From Nostoc commune NIES-4072 (GTDB lineage Bacteria; Cyanobacteriota; Cyanobacteriia; Cyanobacteriales; Nostocaceae), in NCBI RefSeq assembly GCF_003113895.1, contig NZ_BDUD01000001.1, positions 7,072,559-7,136,558 on the forward strand: a stretch of 64,000 nt of DNA. The letters run 5' to 3'. Positions 18,542-28,476 of this stretch are shown one piece after another. The notes under the pieces were generated by a model that saw nothing but the letters and a program-made list of their open reading frames with translations, searched no databases and was not told the DNA's origin. Every line of letters starts with the position of its first letter. Position 1 is the first letter of the stretch. The position numbers were made by a program, and so were the translations under genes.

Positions 18542-19739
18542 GAGTAGATGCACCTGATCCGGACACTAATGAGTTACGAATTTCCCAAGCTTGCTCAAGA
18601 ATCTTAAACCATCGTTTTTGAAGTTGTGCCATTGACAGCCCTAAAGTTTTTGCGATTTTTTCATCGGCTTGTCCTTGTTGCTTCAACTCTAGTAAAGATC
18701 GTTGCTTATTGTCCAGTTGTGCTGTGTATACTTGCCATTGCTGGGGAGTTAAGCCCAAATTGGTGTGTAAAGAAGCTTCCAGCCACTCGTGAACTAATTC
18801 CCAACGATGTAACAAGGCAAACCGAATCAAATGGTACTTGAAGCGCTGTTGTAAGTAATCTCTCTGACGAGGGGTTAAACCTAAAATTGACTCAATTTCC
18901 TGTGCTGAGAGATCCTGGAGGCGGAGGGAAAAGTAATTAGCACAGTCAGATTGTTGCCGTTCTTCGAGATAATTCATTAATTCTGTAACTACAACGGAAC
19001 GCAAAGTATCTTCTTCAAGTTCGGGTTCGGCTTGCGTTGCCATTGTGGAGCGTAATTGATGCACTGCTGGTTCTTCCCAACAACCATCGCCTTCATTATT
19101 GCTGCCTTCTGCGGCTTGTTCTATATCTACGCTAGTTTCTGGGGGCTGTTGTTGAGAAAAAGTTTGCGCCCGCAAGATAATTAGCTGCTGCTGACGGCCT
19201 GGTAAAGGAATGCGTCGTTTGCCGTAGCGTTCGGTAAATGCCATGTACTCGGACAATTCTAAAAGCGTCTGAGGGCGATAAGTAGCACCAAGTTGATTTT
19301 CTCGCCGGAAAGCGTTTAATGCCTCCAGATAAAAACTCTGTAAGAAATCTTCGATTATAGTTAGTCGCCCTTGATAACTTAATTGCTTCTGAGGCGGATT
19401 AATGTATCGATAAATAATTGCACTCAGAGTACTGTGTAATTCTACCCTACCCCGATTTGAACCCAACTGATAGTACCTGAGACACTGTTGTAGCCGATGG
19501 CGAGCTAGGGTCATCGCCGAGCTTTCTACAGATCCAGAAGCTTGGATACGTTTGCTTTCCTGGCAAATTCGATAGACTTCGGTGGTAATACGTCTTGCTA
19601 CATCGTGGCAATTCTGTTCCGAAGCTTTGGTTGATTGTTGAAACTCCCTGGACAGGAGTTGAAAGATCACCTCCACGCCTTTAGAATTTTCTCCCAGAAT
19701 ATTTGCAAATGGAATAGTTGCGGTTGCGGCTGAATTCAT
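18534..19739 (-). CDS. hetZ: Heterocyst differentiation protein HetZ
   Basis: The 401-residue protein matches HetZ, a DNA-binding regulator acting with HetR early in heterocyst differentiation. The N-terminal segment (NSAATATIPFANILGENSKGVEVIFQLLSREFQQS) and the central block (RRENQLGATYRPQTLLELSEYMAFTERYGKRRIPLPGRQQQL) are as I know the family. Sigma-factor-like helix-turn-helix segments follow: SAQEIESILGLTPRQRDYLQQRFKYHL near residue 280 and ADEKIAKTLGLSMAQLQKRWFKILEQA near residue 360. I chose the ATG at 19739; a start five codons upstream (19754) is possible. It overlaps patU by 8 bases, so translation is probably coupled. Neighbouring sds, murI and amiC genes match the Anabaena order. 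Confidence 0.85.
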   Translation of the reverse strand: MNSAATATIPFANILGENSKGVEVIFQLLSREFQQSTKASEQNCHDVARRITTEVYRICQESKRIQASGSVESSAMTLARHRLQQCLRYYQLGSNRGRVELHSTLSAIIYRYINPPQKQLSYQGRLTIIEDFLQSFYLEALNAFRRENQLGATYRPQTLLELSEYMAFTERYGKRRIPLPGRQQQLIILRAQTFSQQQPPETSVDIEQAAEGSNNEGDGCWEEPAVHQLRSTMATQAEPELEEDTLRSVVVTELMNYLEERQQSDCANYFSLRLQDLSAQEIESILGLTPRQRDYLQQRFKYHLIRFALLHRWELVHEWLEASLHTNLGLTPQQWQVYTAQLDNKQRSLLELKQQGQADEKIAKTLGLSMAQLQKRWFKILEQAWEIRNSLVSGSGASTHE

Positions 19740-19943
19740 AGTCTCGGTTTTCAAAAGACCCTAAGTATTTAAATACAACCTGTACGACTGTGGGTGTTGG
19801 CTTTTTCGGTTTTACGTATAAGCTAAACGCAGACCAATCCTATATTGAGAATGTGGCTGATTTTATTATTCCCAACTTGGATGGGATTGTTCACATTTTG
19901 ATAGATGTTATTGCCATTACCCAAGAGCCGTATACAAGTCATT

Positions 19944-20417
19944 ATGGATTTAGAAGCACAAATTCAATTGCTGATTGACAATGCACCCCGCGATGGTATG
20001 ACACCAAATTTGATTGCAGCAATTGCTCCTGCCCTTAGAACGATCGCTCAAAAATTACGTCACTCCCAGTACTATATTCTCCAAAATTCAGAATCAAGCT
20101 GGGTTTTAACTACATTGAGCAATCTTACTAATCCAGGATTGGAAAAGCGCGTTGTTTACGCTTTCCCTACCATACAGGATGTCTCTCTAATTTCCCCTGC
20201 TGGGCTTGACCCTCAAATGCTAGCTAAAATTATCCCTGTCACCCATATTTTGTTCCAATTGGTGGCATTGGAACCCGTAGATAGTATCGTTTTTTTGGAG
20301 ACGCCGGGTAAGACCACCCATACCGTTGAAATTCGACGAACTGAACTAGAAAAACTCATGCAGAAACACTTACGACAGCAGCGATCGCCTAAACAGATAC
20401 CCCCTGATATTGCATAG
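19944..20417 (+). CDS. Conserved cyanobacterial hypothetical protein
   Basis: A 157-residue soluble protein starting at the ATG at 19944 (MDLEAQIQLLIDNAPRDGMTPNLI). It is mixed alpha/beta with no catalytic motif I recognise. TPNLIAAIAPALRTIAQKLRHSQYYILQNSESSWVLTTLSNL looks like a folded core. It is divergent from hetZ, with ~200 bases between the starts, and convergent with sds. An in-frame start 39 bases upstream at 19905 is less likely. Function unknown. Confidence 0.7.
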   Translation: MDLEAQIQLLIDNAPRDGMTPNLIAAIAPALRTIAQKLRHSQYYILQNSESSWVLTTLSNLTNPGLEKRVVYAFPTIQDVSLISPAGLDPQMLAKIIPVTHILFQLVALEPVDSIVFLETPGKTTHTVEIRRTELEKLMQKHLRQQRSPKQIPPDIA

Positions 20418-20424
20418 AAAAAAC

Positions 20425-20462
20425 TTGGATGTGGGATTTTTTAGATACAATCCCACATCCAA
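20425..20462. terminator. Strong hairpin between convergent genes
   Basis: TTGGATGTGGGAT and ATCCCACATCCAA form a perfect 13-bp stem around a short AT-rich loop, eight bases after the stop of the hypothetical gene. It probably terminates transcription on the plus strand. The remaining ~260 bases to the end of sds hold no gene. Confidence 0.65.
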
Positions 20463-20721
20463 AATTTTAAATCTCAAATTTGTTTGAAAAAGTTTTTGAT
20501 GAAAAATAAATTAATGCCACTTACTAAACTTCTAGTTCTTTAAAGAAGCAAGCGATCGGCTTAATTTTTCGCCTAATCTAAAATTGCTTAACAAACAGTT
20601 ATTAGTGAACATTTTTCAAAATTTAGCTGACCATTAAGCAAAAATTCTCCACCTAAGAACAGGTGAAAGGTTTCGCTTGGGGTCTAAAGTCCCCTAAAGT
20701 ACCTGTTAACTGGTAAATGAT

Positions 20722-21693
20722 TTAATAAAGGCGGCTCAGTGTGAACTCAGCTATATTAATCAATGCCTGGTGGGATTCTGAAGGTGGGAGAACTGCAAGA
20801 TGTTCAATTGCTAGCTTCGCATGGTGAGCAGCTAACTCTCGCGCCTGCTGTATGCCTTGACTATCTTGAATTAGTGCTAGTGCTTGCTCTAAATCCCCTT
20901 CTTGAGCAAACTCTCGCTCAATTAGCACTTCTAAGGATGGTTTTTGGGCTAAAGCAAATAAAACGGGTGCAGTCAGATTACCACTTTTAAGATCCGACCC
21001 CACTGGTTTACCCAAGGTATCTGTTGTACTGGTGAAATCTAAAATGTCGTCAACAATTTGAAATGCTATACCAAAATGACGACCGTAGCTATATAGATGC
21101 TCAACAGTTTCTCGCGAAACTTCACTAAGTAACCCAGCAGCTTTAGAACTGTTAGCGATTAATGAAGCTGTTTTGTAATAACTCTTTTGAAGATAAGTTT
21201 CAATAGAGATGCTAGCATCAAAACGATTCAGTCCCTGCTGAATCTCCCCAGTAGCCAGATCCATAATGACTTCTGAGAGGAGTTTTACTACCTCCAAATT
21301 GTCCAAGTTTGCTAAATACCAAGACGATTGGGCAAAAAGAAAATCTCCTGCTAGTATGGCAATGCGATTACCGAACAAACTATGAACGGTAGGAACGCCT
21401 CGCCTCACATCTGATTCATCTACCACATCGTCATGTACCAAGCTAGCTGTGTGAATCATTTCTGTAATCTCAGCTAAACGGCGATGACGCGGCGTGATGT
21501 CTTGTTCTAACATTGTTGCCCGCGATATTAGCAGGACAATTGCTGGTCTGATACGCTTTCCCCCAGCACCGAATAAATGTTCGGCTGCTGCAAACAGAAT
21601 GGGGTGGCGATTTCCAACTAGCTGTTTTAGGTTATCTGCTAGTAGTCGCAGGTCTGCTTCCACAGGGGTAAACAGGGAGGTGGCTGGGGTCAT
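20722..21693 (-). CDS. sds: Solanesyl (long-chain polyprenyl) diphosphate synthase
   Basis: The 323-residue protein is a trans-isoprenyl diphosphate synthase. It has both aspartate-rich motifs: LVHDDVVDESDVRRG near residue 91 and FQIVDDILDFTSTTD near residue 217, which bind the Mg-diphosphate substrates. The chain-length type is inferred from the cyanobacterial orthologue that makes the side chain of plastoquinone. It is followed by hetZ on the same strand, 1 kb downstream, as in Anabaena. A long gene-less leader precedes it. Confidence 0.88.
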   Translation of the reverse strand: MTPATSLFTPVEADLRLLADNLKQLVGNRHPILFAAAEHLFGAGGKRIRPAIVLLISRATMLEQDITPRHRRLAEITEMIHTASLVHDDVVDESDVRRGVPTVHSLFGNRIAILAGDFLFAQSSWYLANLDNLEVVKLLSEVIMDLATGEIQQGLNRFDASISIETYLQKSYYKTASLIANSSKAAGLLSEVSRETVEHLYSYGRHFGIAFQIVDDILDFTSTTDTLGKPVGSDLKSGNLTAPVLFALAQKPSLEVLIEREFAQEGDLEQALALIQDSQGIQQARELAAHHAKLAIEHLAVLPPSESHQALINIAEFTLSRLY

Positions 21694-22641
21694 GGATGGG
21701 CGGACTCTGACTTAGGTTACGAAAGTTTACATATCCTACACTCATTTTAAGATAACCCTGTGCCAGCGCAAAGTTTTCATAAGGTAATCCCATTTTCATG
21801 AGTCTATAGGTGATACTTGAGGTTAATAGTGTATTTGTCAATAAGCAATTATGCTTAATTGTTGAAAACTTAGGTTTAAAAATAACTTTACACACGAGTT
21901 ATAAGTACATGGGAATAAATATAAGCTTAAATTATAGTAAGTAGTTTCTCGGTACACCTTTACCGCCACAGTTCAAAATAAAAATTAAGCAATGTTCCCT
22001 ATTGACAAAATGGATTTAACTAAAATGAGTCATCAACGAGTCAGACTAAATTTATTCAGGACTGAAGTGTAGCTACTCAAAAAATTTGAAATTTAGCAGT
22101 CGAACAGGCTCAAAATTTAATGTCGTTGTGTTACGCTAAAATATAGGAATTTTAAATTTTTCAGATATTCACACCCCAAAAGTAAGTCACCTAGTAGTTG
22201 ATTTTACTGACTCGGTGATGTAGGTCTAAAATAATTAGTCGTAGTTTAAAATTAAGGAAATAATTCCTTTGATTTTTCCTACGATCCGCCAAACTCCTGG
22301 TTTGGAGCTATGCGATATCCCTATGGGAAGCCGCTACACGTCTTCAGCGCACGTTGAGCGCAAGCATTGCTCCTTTCACAGCAATGTGATCAAAAATAAA
22401 GCAGATCAAGTAGACCGCAAAGAATCATAGTTTTAGATTGCTTTTTAGCAATCTAACTGCTGTGGGATCTATGGTCTGCAAGAAGTCGTATTAGAGAAGA
22501 AATTATTTGTCTATAGAGAATTTTATCTCTATGGGTAATTTTACCATTATGAAGCTACAGCCATCAAGATGCACTTGCTTGGCTGAGGTTCTACTAATTT
22601 TATGGAATTTTATATTCATTTAGAAAGGTGCTAGTAGAACA
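21694..22641. other. Long gene-less stretch with hairpin and dispersed repeat
   Basis: About 950 bases with no convincing gene. At 22433-22456 TTAGATTGCT and AGCAATCTAA form a perfect 10-bp stem with a TTTT loop, possibly a terminator or part of a non-coding RNA. Around 22305-22375 there is a Nostoc-type short dispersed repeat (GCGATATCCCTATGGGAAGC, then GCGCACGTTGAGCGCAAGC). The remainder is AT-rich and would include the sds promoter. Confidence 0.45.
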
Positions 22642-22839
22642 ATGATTTGCGGAAGTATACCTATGATGATTTTTATTTTAGCGTCTGGATATTTGTTCAC
22701 AGTCTACCTGTTACTAGCACTGGCAAAGCGAACAGGTACAAAGACTGTTGCTAGAAGTTTTTCTTCATCTACCGAAGGAAAACACAAGCAGGAGATATCA
22801 GTAAGGGCAAAGGTGACTGAAGCAGTTAATAGTCAGTAG
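22642..22839 (+). CDS. Possible small single-span membrane protein
   Basis: A 65-residue frame begins at an ATG preceded by AGAAAGGTGC. Residues ~8-28 (MMIFILASGYLFTVYLLLALAKR) form one membrane helix with a positive inside flank, followed by a basic, serine-rich tail. No family is recognised. It lies alone between sds and murI on the opposite strand, and the end runs into tandem repeats. The plausible ribosome site and helix support it, but it could be chance. Confidence 0.35.
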   Translation: MICGSIPMMIFILASGYLFTVYLLLALAKRTGTKTVARSFSSSTEGKHKQEISVRAKVTEAVNSQ

Positions 22840-22841
22840 GG

Positions 22842-22976
22842 ATTGGGCATTGGGCATTGGGCATTGGGCATTGAAAAGAGGACTTGGGGACTCTTGAGAA
22901 TTGGGGACAAGGGGAAACACTTGTTGCAAGTTCTGATTTAAGTCCCCTTGTCCCCTTGTCCCCTTGTCCCCTTGTC
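22842..22976. repeat. Short tandem repeats near the 3' end of murI
   Basis: ATTGGGC is repeated four times at 22842-22873, a heptamer repeat of the kind common in Nostoc genomes. At 22942-22976 the octamer GTCCCCTT is repeated about four times. Such repeats are intergenic and of unknown role. They occupy most of the gap before murI. Confidence 0.75.
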
Positions 22977-23003
22977 TCCACTGCCCCCTGCCCCCTGCCT
23001 CCT

Positions 23004-23870
23004 TCAATGGAGTTGGGAAATAGCGGTATCAGTGAAGCAAACCTCTTCAACCATTGGGGTATAACCTAGCCACTGCACTCCTGACTGGGAAAACTGTTTC
23101 GGACAACCGCTAACGGCGAAGCGAGTTGGCAGTGGGAGGTGGGTATTTTTTAAGCTTAATAAGTCTAACTCCTGGGCACAAGCTGCTACGACATGAACAG
23201 CTGGGTCAATCAGTTGGACATGGGAGGGGAGGAGCGATCGCAATACTGGTGTCAGGTGAGGATAATGGGTACAGCCGTGAACTAAGGTGTCAATTTCCTG
23301 CTCTAGTAAAGGCTCTAGATAGGCTCGTGCTACTTCGGCAGTGTAGGGGTCGTGAATCCGGTTTTGCTCGATGAGTGGCACAAACTCTGGACATCCAACT
23401 TGCCAGACTTGAACTTCAGGAGCAATTTCGATTATTGCGTGCTTATAAGCATTACTTTTCGCTGTAGCGGGAGTGGCAATTACACCAATCCGCTTTCCTT
23501 GCTGTACGGCAGCTTTTGCACCCGGTAGGATTACTCCCAAAATGGGTATATTGAATTCCTGACGCACGGTTTCAAGGGCCAGAGCAGAACTGGTGTTACA
23601 AGCCATAATTACCATTTTTACCTGCTGCTGTTGTAGCCAGGTAATAATTTCACGCGTGAATTGTAAAATTTCTGCTTGTGAACGAATTCCATAAGGAAGT
23701 CGGGCTGTATCCCCAAAGTAAATAATTGATTCATTGGGAAGTTGCCGATATAGTTGTCGTAGTACCGTCAGCCCACCCACACCACTGTCAAAGATGCCAA
23801 TTGGGGCACGTTGGGGTTCTTGATCAGAAAAATTGTCAAGATTCGCTTCAAAGATCAAAGATGAATACAC
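23004..23870 (-). CDS. murI: Glutamate racemase
   Basis: The 288-residue protein interconverts L- and D-glutamate for peptidoglycan. The fold begins with PIGIFDSGVGGLTVLRQL near residue 23. The two catalytic cysteines are in MACNTSSA near residue 91 and HGCTHYPHLTPVL near residue 200. The length is normal apart from an N-terminal extension of ~20 residues. It follows the two amidase genes on the same strand, 131 bases after amiC2, in a cluster of cell-wall genes. Confidence 0.93.
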   Translation of the reverse strand: MYSSLIFEANLDNFSDQEPQRAPIGIFDSGVGGLTVLRQLYRQLPNESIIYFGDTARLPYGIRSQAEILQFTREIITWLQQQQVKMVIMACNTSSALALETVRQEFNIPILGVILPGAKAAVQQGKRIGVIATPATAKSNAYKHAIIEIAPEVQVWQVGCPEFVPLIEQNRIHDPYTAEVARAYLEPLLEQEIDTLVHGCTHYPHLTPVLRSLLPSHVQLIDPAVHVVAACAQELDLLSLKNTHLPLPTRFAVSGCPKQFSQSGVQWLGYTPMVEEVCFTDTAISQLH

Positions 23871-24001
23871 AGGCAGATATTAATTTGGTTTTGGGATTTA
23901 AAATACAGAATTTAGCAGACAATCTCCAATTTGACCACTAAATTCTGGATGCCAAAGAAGTCTAAATACCACCTTTTAATTAGTCATTTTTACTATATTA
24001 A

Positions 24002-25897
24002 TTAGCGCTGTAAGTATTTTAAGATGCCACGAGCGATCGCTTCTGCCATCTGATTTTGATACTCTGATGTTCCCAATCTGGGATTGTCTTCTCGACCAGT
24101 CATATAACCTGTTTCTACTAAAATCGAGGGCATAGAGCTTTTTCTGAGGACGTAGAATCTGGCTTTGCGGGTTCCCCGGTCTTTGATTGTGCTGATGTTC
24201 TGGAGGATGGTTTTGCGAACTACTTCAGCCAGAGCATAACCACTATCGTAATAATATACTTCTAACCCATTAACATCAGGACGATTATCAACCGAATTAG
24301 CGTGAATGCTGACAAAGGCAGTCGCATTAACTCGCTCGGCTATTTCTACCCGTCCCTGAAGTTCTACAAAAAAGTCAGCATCCCGTGTGAGTACTGCCTG
24401 TACACCATTTTGCTCTAAAATTGCTGCTACCCTTTTACCAATAGGCAGGATTACGTCCTTTTCTAAAAGTCCGCCTAGACCTGGGGCACCTGAATCTTTT
24501 CCACCATGTCCTGGGTCAATCACAACTAGTAATTTCCCTCTGGGAACTGAGGGGCGCGGCTGTGGCTGGGAGATAGGACGGGGATTATCTGTGGGGTTTG
24601 GGAATTGACTTAGATTTGGCGATGGCAGAGGAGGTAAAGCAATAGGAGGTGTGACGCTACCAGAGCGTTGTAATTCTAAAGCCAAAAGCTGGTCGCCAAC
24701 TTGATTGAGTTCTCCAATTTGTACTCCGGCTGCTGGTTGAATTAAGACGACGACAGTATTAGATTCTTGTGGTTGCAGACGAACTCGCAGGATAGGGCTA
24801 TTAGCATTAAAATTCGGGCCTGTAACTCTGGGGGCTAACCGAGCATTGTTGATGGTAATACGGAACAGACCAGAAGTTCTATCCCAGCCTCCTGTAGCAG
24901 ATAAAGCTTGGTCGCCTCTAATCAGCAGTTGTGTGCCATTACCTGCCAATTGCACAGACTGAATGGTAGCAGGTGAAGTGTTAGTAGATGGTATTGGGCG
25001 TGAAGTATTACCTCCAGGCAACTGGGCAATACCACGACTGGGCAGAACCACAAAACCACCAATACTGCTAGTTGTTGCTCGCCAATTTTGACTATTTTCG
25101 TCCACCTGTAAAGTTATGCGAACAACAGATGGGCTTGTTTGTAGTTGGCTGAACTGAATGCGGTTGACACCATAGCGATTAATCGGCAAATCGCGCTGCC
25201 CTAGATTTGGTGATAAAGTAGCGCCAGTAATATCGATGTTAACTGCCCTTTGGTCGTTGCTACGATTTACCTGAATCTGAGGATTACCACCATTGGTGCG
25301 GATGAAAAAACCATCGCCTGTGACTTGTAAGTTCTCAATTTGAGTAACTCTGGCGGCAAGTATTCCGTTTTTAGGCGGATTGACAGAGCTTGGTGTCACC
25401 ACGTTATAAATATTTCTTGGGGGGAACAGTGGTGGAGATGTTTTCGGTGAAGTCTCTGTTGCTATGGCTTGTTCTTGTTGCCCCCCAGTATTTGAGGGTA
25501 CATTCTCAGCTACTGGCGCAGGTAATTGTACCATCCAGCGATCGCCAGTTGTGCCAACAAATTGTACTCCCTTGGGGTCAAGAGTATAACCAGGAGTCAG
25601 TTCAACGACTATGCGCGTTGTTTGTTCGTCAAACTGCCCAACACGGATAGCGCGGATTGCACCGCCCACCTGTTGGGTTAACTGCGGACGCCCAAATGTG
25701 GTTCCTGGCAAATCAATTACTAAACGAGTGGGGTTAAAAATTAATTGTGCTTGGGGTTGAACATCCCCTGAAGTATTAAATTCCAGACGATTTTGGTTGG
25801 TATCAAAACGCCAAGATTGGAGTCTCGCGGCCATTGCCGGCGACGACAGCATGAAGATAGTTCCAATAGTACTGGATAGTAACCAGTGTAATTTCAC
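24002..25897 (-). CDS. amiC2: AMIN-domain N-acetylmuramoyl-L-alanine amidase (AmiC2 type)
   Basis: The 631-residue secreted amidase cleaves the stem peptide from peptidoglycan; in Anabaena the AmiC pair perforates the septum for cell-cell communication. The start is GTG, preceded by AGGAGAAAGGACT. A signal peptide spans residues 1-23 (LLSSTIGTIFMLSSPAMAA). Two AMIN domains occupy roughly residues 25-130 and 190-400, then a proline-rich linker. The amidase_3 domain spans residues ~450-631, with zinc ligands in DPGHGGKDSG, the Glu of LEKDVILP and SIHANS, and the catalytic-side Glu in VETGYM. It is a tandem paralogue of the gene at 26584. The symbol follows the order in Anabaena. Confidence 0.9.
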   Translation of the reverse strand: MKLHWLLSSTIGTIFMLSSPAMAARLQSWRFDTNQNRLEFNTSGDVQPQAQLIFNPTRLVIDLPGTTFGRPQLTQQVGGAIRAIRVGQFDEQTTRIVVELTPGYTLDPKGVQFVGTTGDRWMVQLPAPVAENVPSNTGGQQEQAIATETSPKTSPPLFPPRNIYNVVTPSSVNPPKNGILAARVTQIENLQVTGDGFFIRTNGGNPQIQVNRSNDQRAVNIDITGATLSPNLGQRDLPINRYGVNRIQFSQLQTSPSVVRITLQVDENSQNWRATTSSIGGFVVLPSRGIAQLPGGNTSRPIPSTNTSPATIQSVQLAGNGTQLLIRGDQALSATGGWDRTSGLFRITINNARLAPRVTGPNFNANSPILRVRLQPQESNTVVVLIQPAAGVQIGELNQVGDQLLALELQRSGSVTPPIALPPLPSPNLSQFPNPTDNPRPISQPQPRPSVPRGKLLVVIDPGHGGKDSGAPGLGGLLEKDVILPIGKRVAAILEQNGVQAVLTRDADFFVELQGRVEIAERVNATAFVSIHANSVDNRPDVNGLEVYYYDSGYALAEVVRKTILQNISTIKDRGTRKARFYVLRKSSMPSILVETGYMTGREDNPRLGTSEYQNQMAEAIARGILKYLQR

Positions 25898-26065
25898 AGT
25901 CCTTTCTCCTAATTCACATTCATGGGAGCCGTCAGCCCCTTTGGGGAAGTCAAAAGTTAAAAATTTACCAAGCCCATAAATAAATTTATTTGCTCTGTAC
26001 CTTTTGATTTCTGGTCAACATCTCAACATATTGGCAAATCCTCACACCGTCACCGCGCATACTTG
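25898..26065 (-). promoter_or_regulatory. Duplicated leader region of amiC2
   Basis: About 165 bases upstream of the GTG closely match the region upstream of amiC1 (28477-28645). The match includes the ribosome site, a four-codon reading frame ATG-AAT-GTG-AAT-TAG that ends in the ribosome site, and the block GGGCTGACGGCTCCC. The tandem duplication therefore covered the leader and probably the promoter. Confidence 0.55.
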
Positions 26066-26583
26066 AGTTTTACGCTGTTATTAAGACACAGCTAATGGCG
26101 TAAAATATAGCACGCTCCTCTGATTTTGCCATGCCATGAGCCTATATAAATTTGACTGTCAATTTTAGATTTTAGATTCCTAATTTTAGATTTTTTGATT
26201 TTTGGTTGATGGTGGACTATCGCTTTGATACACTAACACTCCTTGTGGTATGAAATAATTCCATTATCAATAGGACTTACGCAAAAATTGCTAAAAAGCT
26301 TAATTTCTCGAACCGCCAAGACGCCAAGAGCGCCGAGAATTCGTAGAGTGTGCGTAAGTCCTAATCAAAAATTTAAAATTCTCAACCCCCATCCCTTTAT
26401 CAGTGGGGTTAATCCAAAATCCAAAATCCAAAATCCAAAATGGCTTGGCTTGCAAATCATCAGATGACAATAACAAAGAAGCTACTCCTATCCCGCCGCA
26501 AAAATACTTAAATTGTTTACTACTAAATCGGATAAAAATGGTAAAGATTAGATGTATTTACTCAATAATTTCGACTAAATTAC
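26066..26583. repeat. Gap between the amidase genes with dispersed and heptamer repeats
   Basis: No gene is seen. At 26309-26343 lies a dispersed repeat beginning CGAACCGCCAAGACGCCAAG, with a relative at 37770 between glcE and glcF. At 26413-26440 the heptamer TCCAAAA is repeated four times. Both are typical intergenic repeats of Nostoc. Confidence 0.65.
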
Positions 26584-28476
26584 TTATCTTCTCTTTAGAT
26601 ACTGAAGAACGCCACGAGCGATCGCTTCTGCCATTTGATTTTGGTAAGCTGAGGTTCTGAGCCTAGCCATATCCTGTCGACCAGTCATATAACCTGTTTC
26701 CACGAGGATAGAAGGCATAGAACTTTTTCTGAGGACATAAAATCTGGCTCGCCGCACTCCCCTGTCTTTGATAGTACTAATGCTTTGAAGAATGCTACTG
26801 CGGACAATACGAGCTAGATCCAGACCGCTATCGTAATAATAGACTTCTAAGCCATTAACATCGGGACGACTCGCACCTGCGGAGTTAGCGTGAATGCTAA
26901 CAAACACATCAGCATTAGCTCGCTCTGCTAATTGCACCCGTCCTGGAAGGGTAACAAAATAGTCAGAATCCCTGGTCATAATTACTTGTACGCCATGTTG
27001 CTGCAAAATCTCAGCAAGTTTCTTACCAATAGGCAAGATAACATCCTTTTCGCGTGCCCCCCCAATGCCAAGCGCTCCAGAATCTTTGCCACCATGTCCT
27101 GGGTCAATAATCACTACCACTCGCCCATTGGTAACTCGACGCAGTGGTTGTGTTAGTGGCTGGGAATTGGGATTGTTTGGGTCTGGGAATGGTCCCCGGT
27201 TTGGTGGTGGTAGCCCAGGTAAAGCAAAGGGGGGTCTTCCAGGGAGGGCAACAACTCGCCGAGAACCTTGTATTGGAACTAAAAGCTGGTCGCCAATCTG
27301 CTGGGGTTGCCCAAGTTGCACTCCGGCTGCTGGTTGAACTAAAACAACGACTGTGTTGGGTTGTTGGGGTTGCAGACGTACCCGAAGAATGGGGCTATTG
27401 GGAGCAAAAGTCGGGCCTGTAACTCTCTGAGCTAACTTGGCATTGGTAATTGTAACGCGGAACACACCTAAGGATCTATCCCAGGTTCCAGTGGCAGATA
27501 AAGTTTGGTCGCCTCTAATTAGCAGTTGTCTGTTATTATCAGCCAGTTGTACAGATTCAATTGTTGCTGGGGAGTTGTCGGCAGATGGTCTACTGAGAAA
27601 GGAGGGTGGTTGTGCCTGATTATCATAATTATTATTTCCAGGCAATCTGACGACGCGACTAGGTAGAACTACTAATCCACCACTGTTACTATTAGTTGCT
27701 TGCCAATTAGGGCTATTTTTATCTACCCGCAAAGTCAGGCGAACGCCAGGAGGTTGGCTTTGTAGTTGGGTAAATTCAACGCGGCTAATACCATGTTTGT
27801 TAACGGGGATATTATTCTGTTGCGTCAGACGTGGTGATAAAGATGCGTTAGAGATATCCATGAAGATGGTAGCGCGATCGCGGCTCCGAATTACCCGAAT
27901 CGGAGAATTACCACCACCACTGGTGCGAATGAACAACCCATCACCTGTTACTTGTAAGTTCTCAATTTGAGTCGCCCCTCGTATAGTAGTGGCAACCCTT
28001 GAAATACTAGGTTGAGGTTCAGAGTCTGGGGTAACAACAGTGTAGGCACTTCTGGGAGATAAAGGGGGAGATGAGGCTACTCTATCCACTTCTGGTCTAG
28101 GTAATTGCACCGTCCAGCGATCGCCAGTTGTACCTACAAATTGCACTCGTTTGGGGTCTAAAGTATAGCCAGGAGTCAGTTCCACAACTATACGGGTTGT
28201 TTCTGTATCAAACTGTCCAACCCGGATCGAGCGAATTCCACCGCCCACCTGTTGGGTTAGCTGCGGACGCCCAAATGTGGTTCCTGGCAAATCAATTACC
28301 AGCCGAGTTGGATTGAAAATTAGTTGTGCCTGGGGTTGAACTGCTCCTACAGTATTAATTTCCAGCCTGTTTTGATTGGCATCAAAGCGCCAAGATTCAA
28401 GTCTCGCAGCCATTACCGGCGACGATAGCATGAAGATAGTTCCAATAGTGCTGGGTAGTAACCAATGTAATTTCAC
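26584..28476 (-). CDS. amiC1: AMIN-domain N-acetylmuramoyl-L-alanine amidase (AmiC1 type)
   Basis: The 630-residue protein is the paralogue of the gene at 24002 and shares its layout: signal peptide (LLPSTIGTIFMLSSPVMAA), two AMIN domains, a Pro-rich linker, and a C-terminal amidase_3 domain with DPGHGGKDSG, EKDVILP and SIHANS. The start is placed at the GTG at 28476, because AGGAGAAAGAACT precedes it and the paralogue starts at the equivalent GTG. The frame stays open upstream to 28539, but that extension would put 21 polar residues in front of the signal peptide. By position it corresponds to AmiC1 (HcwA) of Anabaena, needed for cell-cell channels and heterocyst maturation. Confidence 0.9.
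   Translation of the reverse strand: MKLHWLLPSTIGTIFMLSSPVMAARLESWRFDANQNRLEINTVGAVQPQAQLIFNPTRLVIDLPGTTFGRPQLTQQVGGGIRSIRVGQFDTETTRIVVELTPGYTLDPKRVQFVGTTGDRWTVQLPRPEVDRVASSPPLSPRSAYTVVTPDSEPQPSISRVATTIRGATQIENLQVTGDGLFIRTSGGGNSPIRVIRSRDRATIFMDISNASLSPRLTQQNNIPVNKHGISRVEFTQLQSQPPGVRLTLRVDKNSPNWQATNSNSGGLVVLPSRVVRLPGNNNYDNQAQPPSFLSRPSADNSPATIESVQLADNNRQLLIRGDQTLSATGTWDRSLGVFRVTITNAKLAQRVTGPTFAPNSPILRVRLQPQQPNTVVVLVQPAAGVQLGQPQQIGDQLLVPIQGSRRVVALPGRPPFALPGLPPPNRGPFPDPNNPNSQPLTQPLRRVTNGRVVVIIDPGHGGKDSGALGIGGAREKDVILPIGKKLAEILQQHGVQVIMTRDSDYFVTLPGRVQLAERANADVFVSIHANSAGASRPDVNGLEVYYYDSGLDLARIVRSSILQSISTIKDRGVRRARFYVLRKSSMPSILVETGYMTGRQDMARLRTSAYQNQMAEAIARGVLQYLKRR

Noticed and set aside
19790..19978. 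Small frame upstream of the gene at 19944
   Set aside because: It overlaps the better supported gene in another frame, has no ribosome site and no family resemblance; it is in the hetZ promoter region.
21694..22641. A riboswitch or defined non-coding RNA upstream of sds
   Set aside because: Only one simple hairpin is clear; no known riboswitch architecture could be recognised by eye.
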